From a virus: a stretch of 34,523 nucleotides of DNA. The notes under the pieces are model-generated. The model saw nothing but the letters and a program-made list of their open reading frames with translations. It did not search any database and was not told where the DNA came from. The stretch covers positions 1-34,523 of the IMG/VR virus record IMGVR_UViG_3300005617_000023, one strand, 5' to 3'. This document shows, one piece after another, positions 31,633 through 34,523 of this stretch. Position 1 is the stretch's first letter. Each line of letters starts with the position of its first letter. A program made the position numbers and the translations under genes.

Positions 31633-32120
31633 TATGTTTCAATCAAATTTATGATGCTGTTGTTGAATTAAATAGAAGAGTGAATGAGCTAGAAGAGTAT
31701 AAAATTAAGCATAAGATTGAACATAAAGGATTAGAAGATAGAGTGGAGTCTTTGTTGGATGATGAAGAATATGAAGAAGGCAAGCTATGGTGTTGCGACC
31801 ATGAGAAAGAATTATCGGAAGTTAATTTAAATGCCGTAAAGCTTGAGCAAAGAAATAATAATCAGCTTGAATCATTACAAAATCAGCAAATAGAGATAGA
31901 GAGGTTAAATGAAACTAATAAGGCATATTACATTCAAATTGTTGAACATTGCAGTACAATTAATTTATTGAATAATAATTTAATTGAATGCAGAAAAGAA
32001 AATAAAAAGTTAAAAGATGAAAACGCAAACCTTAAGCATGAAATAGAGATATCAAATAATCCAAACAGAAGCGAGATAGCAAGTCATGCTTATAAAGTCC
32101 TAAATGGTGGATGCAAATAA
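31629..32120 (+). CDS. Coiled-coil protein, 163 aa, GTG start
   Basis: A 163-aa acidic protein starting with GTG in a GTGA overlap. Long heptad-like stretches (VVELNRRVNELEEYKIKHKI, QLESLQNQQIEIERLNETN, RKENKKLKDENANLKHEIEI) indicate extended coiled coil. A short insertion with CCDHE interrupts it. It could be a scaffold or dimeric adaptor. Function unknown. Confidence 0.65.
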   Translation: MICFNQIYDAVVELNRRVNELEEYKIKHKIEHKGLEDRVESLLDDEEYEEGKLWCCDHEKELSEVNLNAVKLEQRNNNQLESLQNQQIEIERLNETNKAYYIQIVEHCSTINLLNNNLIECRKENKKLKDENANLKHEIEISNNPNRSEIASHAYKVLNGGCK

Positions 32121-32389
32121 TGTTCGATAAATTAAAGTTTGAACGTGTCAAGGATATGCCTAAACTCAAGCAGGAAATAATCTCATACTTGTTCGACTTC
32201 GTTGCGCGTAAACCCTACGGTAAGTGGTGGCAGTACAAGGGTGAGTTTAAGTACGAAGGTAACGCATATAATTTGGAATGTGACTGCATGTTTGATAACC
32301 AGATGTTCACGTATAGAAATTTATTTATTGAACATAAGCAAGTCATTATTGATGTGGATGATTTAATTAAAAAAGGAGTTTTACAATGA
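32120..32389 (+). CDS. Hypothetical protein, 89 aa
   Basis: An 89-aa ORF starting at ATG 32120 in a TAATG overlap; an ATG at 32111 is an alternative. MFDKLKFERVKDMPKLKQEI is followed by an aromatic-rich beta part (KWWQYKGEFKYEGNAYNL) and IIDVDDLIKKGVLQ. No motif is recognised. It carries the AAGGAG of the next gene at its 3' end. Confidence 0.6.
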   Translation: MFDKLKFERVKDMPKLKQEIISYLFDFVARKPYGKWWQYKGEFKYEGNAYNLECDCMFDNQMFTYRNLFIEHKQVIIDVDDLIKKGVLQ

Positions 32390-32781
32390 TAGTGGATAAT
32401 AATTGGTTTGAATTTGTGTTTGAGAAGAATAATAAATTAAGTGAAGATAAAACTTATGCAAGGGTAAGTGTTTCAGAGAAAAAGAATAAGGAAGTAAGTA
32501 AGGTTTTACATTTGTATGTGGGAAGGAAGCTAGCCAATCAATTAGGATTGCAAGCAGAGTCTTATGTGCAGATAGTAGGAAACCAGTCATATCAAGTATT
32601 AATATCCAAAGCAGACCAAGGCGTTAAGGTTTGCCATAACAAGCAAGCCAATGTTGTCTCCCTCTCTAAGACCATAAAAGATAGTCGATTTAGGGTACAT
32701 AAATCCCCTACAATTGAAGTGCAGCACACCATGATTCCTAATAAGGGTTTAGTAATAGATTGTTCATCACTTAAACTTTGA
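32386..32781 (+). CDS. Hypothetical protein, 131 aa, weak AbrB-like resemblance
   Basis: A 131-aa protein with a strong Shine-Dalgarno (AAGGAG at 32373-32378). The middle (LYVGRKLANQLGLQAESYVQ) followed by a beta strand resembles the swapped-hairpin AbrB fold (rKLGLxxGDxVxI), but only loosely. The palindromes immediately downstream would suit a DNA-binding protein. Family and function remain open. Confidence 0.55.
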   Translation: MIVDNNWFEFVFEKNNKLSEDKTYARVSVSEKKNKEVSKVLHLYVGRKLANQLGLQAESYVQIVGNQSYQVLISKADQGVKVCHNKQANVVSLSKTIKDSRFRVHKSPTIEVQHTMIPNKGLVIDCSSLKL

Positions 32782-32800
32782 TATTCATAATACTGATTAT

Positions 32801-32872
32801 CGTTAGTTGTTATAAGTTAATCACATGATTATTTTGTTATCAACTTATAACACTATAACGTATTACGTAATA
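32801..32872. promoter_or_regulatory. Nested palindromes between operon segments
   Basis: In the 105-bp gap after 32781, TGTTATAAGTT (32808-32818) and AACTTATAACA (32842-32852) form an 11-bp inverted repeat, partly extended by CGTTA (32801) and TAACG (32856). An inner AATCA-CA-TGATT dyad and a perfect 12-bp palindrome TATTACGTAATA (32861-32872) are also present. This could be an operator, a promoter region or a site for replication or packaging. Confidence 0.5.
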
Positions 32873-32886
32873 AGGTATGAAAAAGT

Positions 32887-33105
32887 ATGTCTATGAATCT
32901 TAAATGGCAACCTACTTATAATGTAGGCCAATCATTAGCAGATGAATTAAAGTATTTTCTTAGGAGAGCAGAAAAAAATAATAAAAATTTTACGCATTGT
33001 GACATTCCTTATCTTGAAGGTTTACGCGATGCAGGCATTAAGGATGCTGATACATTAATAGAAGCCATAGAAAAATATGACTACATTACTGTTTACGAAG
33101 AATAA
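32887..33105 (+). CDS. Hypothetical protein, 72 aa
   Basis: A 72-aa ORF downstream of the palindromes, led by AATAAGGTATGAAAAA, the same 16-nt leader that precedes the next gene. It contains a helical basic segment (ELKYFLRRAEKNNKN) and HCDIPYLEGLRDAGIKDADTL, which looks like a small helical domain. An internal ATG at 32893 is an alternative start. No family is recognised. Confidence 0.6.
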   Translation: MSMNLKWQPTYNVGQSLADELKYFLRRAEKNNKNFTHCDIPYLEGLRDAGIKDADTLIEAIEKYDYITVYEE

Positions 33106-33118
33106 GGTATGAAAAATA

Positions 33119-33274
33119 ATGACACCTGAACAATTTATATTTTGGTTAAGCGGATATTTTACTGCCGCAAGGGATAATGATGCTGAACCTACAGTTGATG
33201 ATATTAAAGAAGCATTGAAGCAAGTGAAGATAACGACTAATACTGCATTGTATTTTGGAGCAATGAATGAATAA
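33119..33274 (+). CDS. Small phage protein, QFxFWLxGYF type, 51 aa
   Basis: A 51-aa ORF preceded by AATAAGGTATGAAAAA (33101-33116). The opening TPEQFIFWLSGYFTA is a common pattern in small phage proteins (xPEQFxYWLxGFxE), followed by DDIKEALKQVKITTNTA. Its end overlaps the DUF551 gene by eight bases. Function unknown. Confidence 0.65.
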   Translation: MTPEQFIFWLSGYFTAARDNDAEPTVDDIKEALKQVKITTNTALYFGAMNE

Positions 33275-33530
33275 CTGGATTAGCGTTAATACAAAACTAC
33301 CCAAGATAGGCGTGCCCGTGTTATGCGTCCTCAAGTCTGCATGCCCGTGTGATCACTATGTTCCAGCAATTTTAGCTAGGGTTGTCGTTGCGCATGATGG
33401 ACATTGGGAATGGATTACAAATGTAAACACAAGCAATGACATTGAAATTAAATGCTCTAAAGAACTGGTAAAGTGCTGGCAAAGTTTACCGAAGTTTCCA
33501 GTTAAATTTAATGAAGGGTTTGAGCGATGA
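33267..33530 (+). CDS. DUF551-like protein, paralogue of the gene at 1
   Basis: An 87-aa protein with MNNWISVNTKLPKIG at the start, GHWEWITNVN in the middle and VKCWQSLPKFP at the end, the DUF551 plan. Its first 16 coding bases equal those of the gene at position 1. It is longer, with an inserted middle. Two copies in one phage suggest local duplication and divergence. Function unknown. Confidence 0.8.
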   Translation: MNNWISVNTKLPKIGVPVLCVLKSACPCDHYVPAILARVVVAHDGHWEWITNVNTSNDIEIKCSKELVKCWQSLPKFPVKFNEGFER

Positions 33531-33721
33531 ACCATGAACATGAAGTAATAAAATATATAGTCCAACACCCGTATAATAAAAGTAATGATATTTGTTTATT
33601 AAGAGATTTATTATCTTACATTTTTTCAACTGATCGTGACATTACACCGAGTGAGCTTGTTAAACATTTTAGAAATACTGAACATGCACTTTATCTTTCT
33701 AAATTATCTATAGAAAAATAA
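33527..33721 (+). CDS. Hypothetical protein, 64 aa
   Basis: A 64-aa helical ORF joined to the previous gene by ATGA. It has an early HEHEVIKYIVQHP and a charged C-terminus (NTEHALYLSKLSIEK). A winged-helix-like order of helices is possible (LRDLLSYIFSTDRDITPSEL), but I see no definite motif. Function unknown. Confidence 0.55.
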   Translation: MNHEHEVIKYIVQHPYNKSNDICLLRDLLSYIFSTDRDITPSELVKHFRNTEHALYLSKLSIEK

Positions 33722-33733
33722 TGGAAATAGTAA

Positions 33734-33871
33734 ATGATTAAATCTCTCATATGTTTTTTAATAGGGCATCAAAAATCACGTGAAAGCGCTTCTAATATTT
33801 ACAAATGGCATGCGTTTTACAAAGATAAAGCATGGTGTAAGCGATGCAAAAGGTATGTGGATTATTTATGA
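33734..33871 (+). CDS. Small CKRC protein, 45 aa
   Basis: A 45-aa ORF with a short hydrophobic start (IKSLICFLIGH), then a basic part ending WCKRCKRYVDYL. The CxxC at residues 35-38 and the early Cys-Gly-His could bind zinc. The plan (CFLxGHQ...CKRC) is one I associate with tiny phage zinc proteins. It overlaps the next gene by ATGA. Confidence 0.55.
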   Translation: MIKSLICFLIGHQKSRESASNIYKWHAFYKDKAWCKRCKRYVDYL

Positions 33872-34086
33872 ATGAATTTCACTTAGAAACACCACAAGAA
33901 AGACGTGCGCGAAGGCATGAAGAAGATAAAATAATTAATCCTGATAGGCATGACCCGCAAAAAATAGCTTATAGTTTTATGGAGGCACAATCACTGTGCT
34001 ATTGGTGTGCCCCTAATTTTTCAGAAAAATACGTATACAATGCTCAAAGTAATGAATATGTAAGGAATAAAAATGTCGAAATATAA
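33868..34086 (+). CDS. Hypothetical protein, 72 aa
   Basis: A 72-aa protein starting at ATG 33868 (ATGA overlap); a longer frame from 33844 is less likely. N-terminal MNEFHLETPQERRARRHEED is charged and helical. SLCYWCAPNFSEKYVYNAQS holds a lone CxxC. It overlaps the next gene by 14 bases. Function unknown. Confidence 0.6.
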   Translation: MNEFHLETPQERRARRHEEDKIINPDRHDPQKIAYSFMEAQSLCYWCAPNFSEKYVYNAQSNEYVRNKNVEI

Positions 34087-34411
34087 ATATACCGATAAAT
34101 GCGATGAAATATCAGGTTTAGGTGGGGAATATGAAGAAGGATGCAAGAAGATGGTTATTTCTGGCCTTGAATGGTTTGATAACCATAAAGATGCTGACCC
34201 TAAATTTCATGGATTTAAAAATGTTTTTGGTTTGATTGTTGAAGATAACGAAGATGCAAAAAAATTAACTGACTATATGAATGCAGCAATAAATGGTGAG
34301 GCTACAGGCGCCATGATGCAAGGATGCTTAGACCATGTTAAATACGCTAAACAACATGGTTGGGATAAATATATTGAATTGATGGAAAAGCGTGAAAATA
34401 AAGATGAATAA
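34073..34411 (+). CDS. Hypothetical protein, 112 aa
   Basis: A 112-aa acidic protein rich in aromatics (KYKYTDKCDEISGLGGEYEEG, then LEWFDNHKDADPKFHGF). The middle and C-terminal parts (AKKLTDYMNAAINGEATGAM, MQGCLDHVKYAKQHGWDKYI) are helical. The stop overlaps the ATG at 34404, which is also position 1, proving that the gene order continues across the join. No family is recognised. Confidence 0.65.
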   Translation: MSKYKYTDKCDEISGLGGEYEEGCKKMVISGLEWFDNHKDADPKFHGFKNVFGLIVEDNEDAKKLTDYMNAAINGEATGAMMQGCLDHVKYAKQHGWDKYIELMEKRENKDE

Positions 34412-34523
34412 CTGGATTAAATGCTCCGATAGATTGCCTGATGAAAACGGGGAATATTTATGTTTTGTTAAGTTATCGCGTGGGTTATGGACAATAAGGA
34501 TAAGGCAATTTAATTTTAATGTA
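34404..34523 (+). CDS. Partial DUF551-like gene (duplicate of position 1)
   Basis: The first 40 codons of the DUF551-like gene, cut by the end of the window. The DNA is identical to 1-120, so this is the same gene seen twice, not a second copy. Confidence 0.9.
   Translation, partial: MNNWIKCSDRLPDENGEYLCFVKLSRGLWTIRIRQFNFNV
34404..34523. repeat. Terminal direct repeat, right copy (circular join)
   Basis: Exact 120-bp copy of bases 1-120. Removing it gives a circle of 34,403 bp with an uninterrupted operon over the join. Confidence 0.95.

Noticed and set aside
1-34523. Integrase, transposase or phage RNA polymerase
   Set aside because: None of the translated frames shows tyrosine/serine recombinase, DDE transposase or single-subunit RNA polymerase motifs.

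Overview
The window is a whole tailed-phage genome. Bases 34404-34523 repeat bases 1-120 exactly, so the sequence closes into a circle of about 34,403 bp (or carries a terminal repeat). The genome is AT-rich by eye and packed with short genes that overlap at ATGA or TAATG junctions behind clear Shine-Dalgarno sites. The virion genes are of the T7/podovirus type: portal, scaffold, major capsid, gp11-like adaptor, gp12-like nozzle, three to four internal/ejection proteins and a fibre with a T7 gp17-like N-terminus. No phage RNA polymerase, DNA polymerase, integrase or tRNA gene is visible, so transcription probably uses the host polymerase. A Lar-like protein and GH108 endolysin suggest a Gram-negative, perhaps gammaproteobacterial, host; this is only an inference.

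Layout. (1) Rightward arm, from the divergent control region near 25.9 kb through the end and around to 22.4 kb: XRE repressor-like protein, VapE-type helicase with a 114-aa partner, a CTGTCAG repeat array that looks like an iteron origin, VRR-NUC nuclease, GH108 endolysin, holin, small terminase, a run of about 20 small accessory genes, then the head, tail and ejection genes, fibre, large terminase and four further tail-appendage genes. It ends at a bidirectional terminator at 22378-22405. A strong internal terminator at 7166-7194 separates capsid from tail genes. (2) Leftward arm, 25845 down to 22431: small zinc protein, 96-aa protein, RecA-like ATPase, 49-aa protein, Gp157-like protein, SSB/DUF669-like protein with an SSB-type acidic tip, Cys-rich protein, then about 560 bp without a convincing gene, then three overlapping small genes.

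The most unusual feature is that 560-bp stretch (22875-23437). It has higher GC than its surroundings, no ORF with a ribosome-binding site, several nested inverted repeats including a perfect 16-bp pair, and an internal 13-nt near-direct repeat. I read it as a candidate large structured non-coding RNA on the minus strand, similar in size to the phage-borne GOLLD and ROOL RNAs, though I cannot assign it to either. One arm of its 16-bp stem can also pair with the 3' end of the upstream gene, and the two pairings exclude each other, so a translation-sensitive switch is possible. The CTGTCAG array downstream of vapE is the second main lead.

Working together: the VapE-like helicase, iterons, SSB-like protein, RecA-like ATPase, Gp157-like protein and VRR-NUC probably make up a replication/recombination module that relies on the host polymerase. 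The XRE protein probably sets the balance between the two divergent arms. Lar-like and MbcA/DUF2384-like small proteins may counter host defences.
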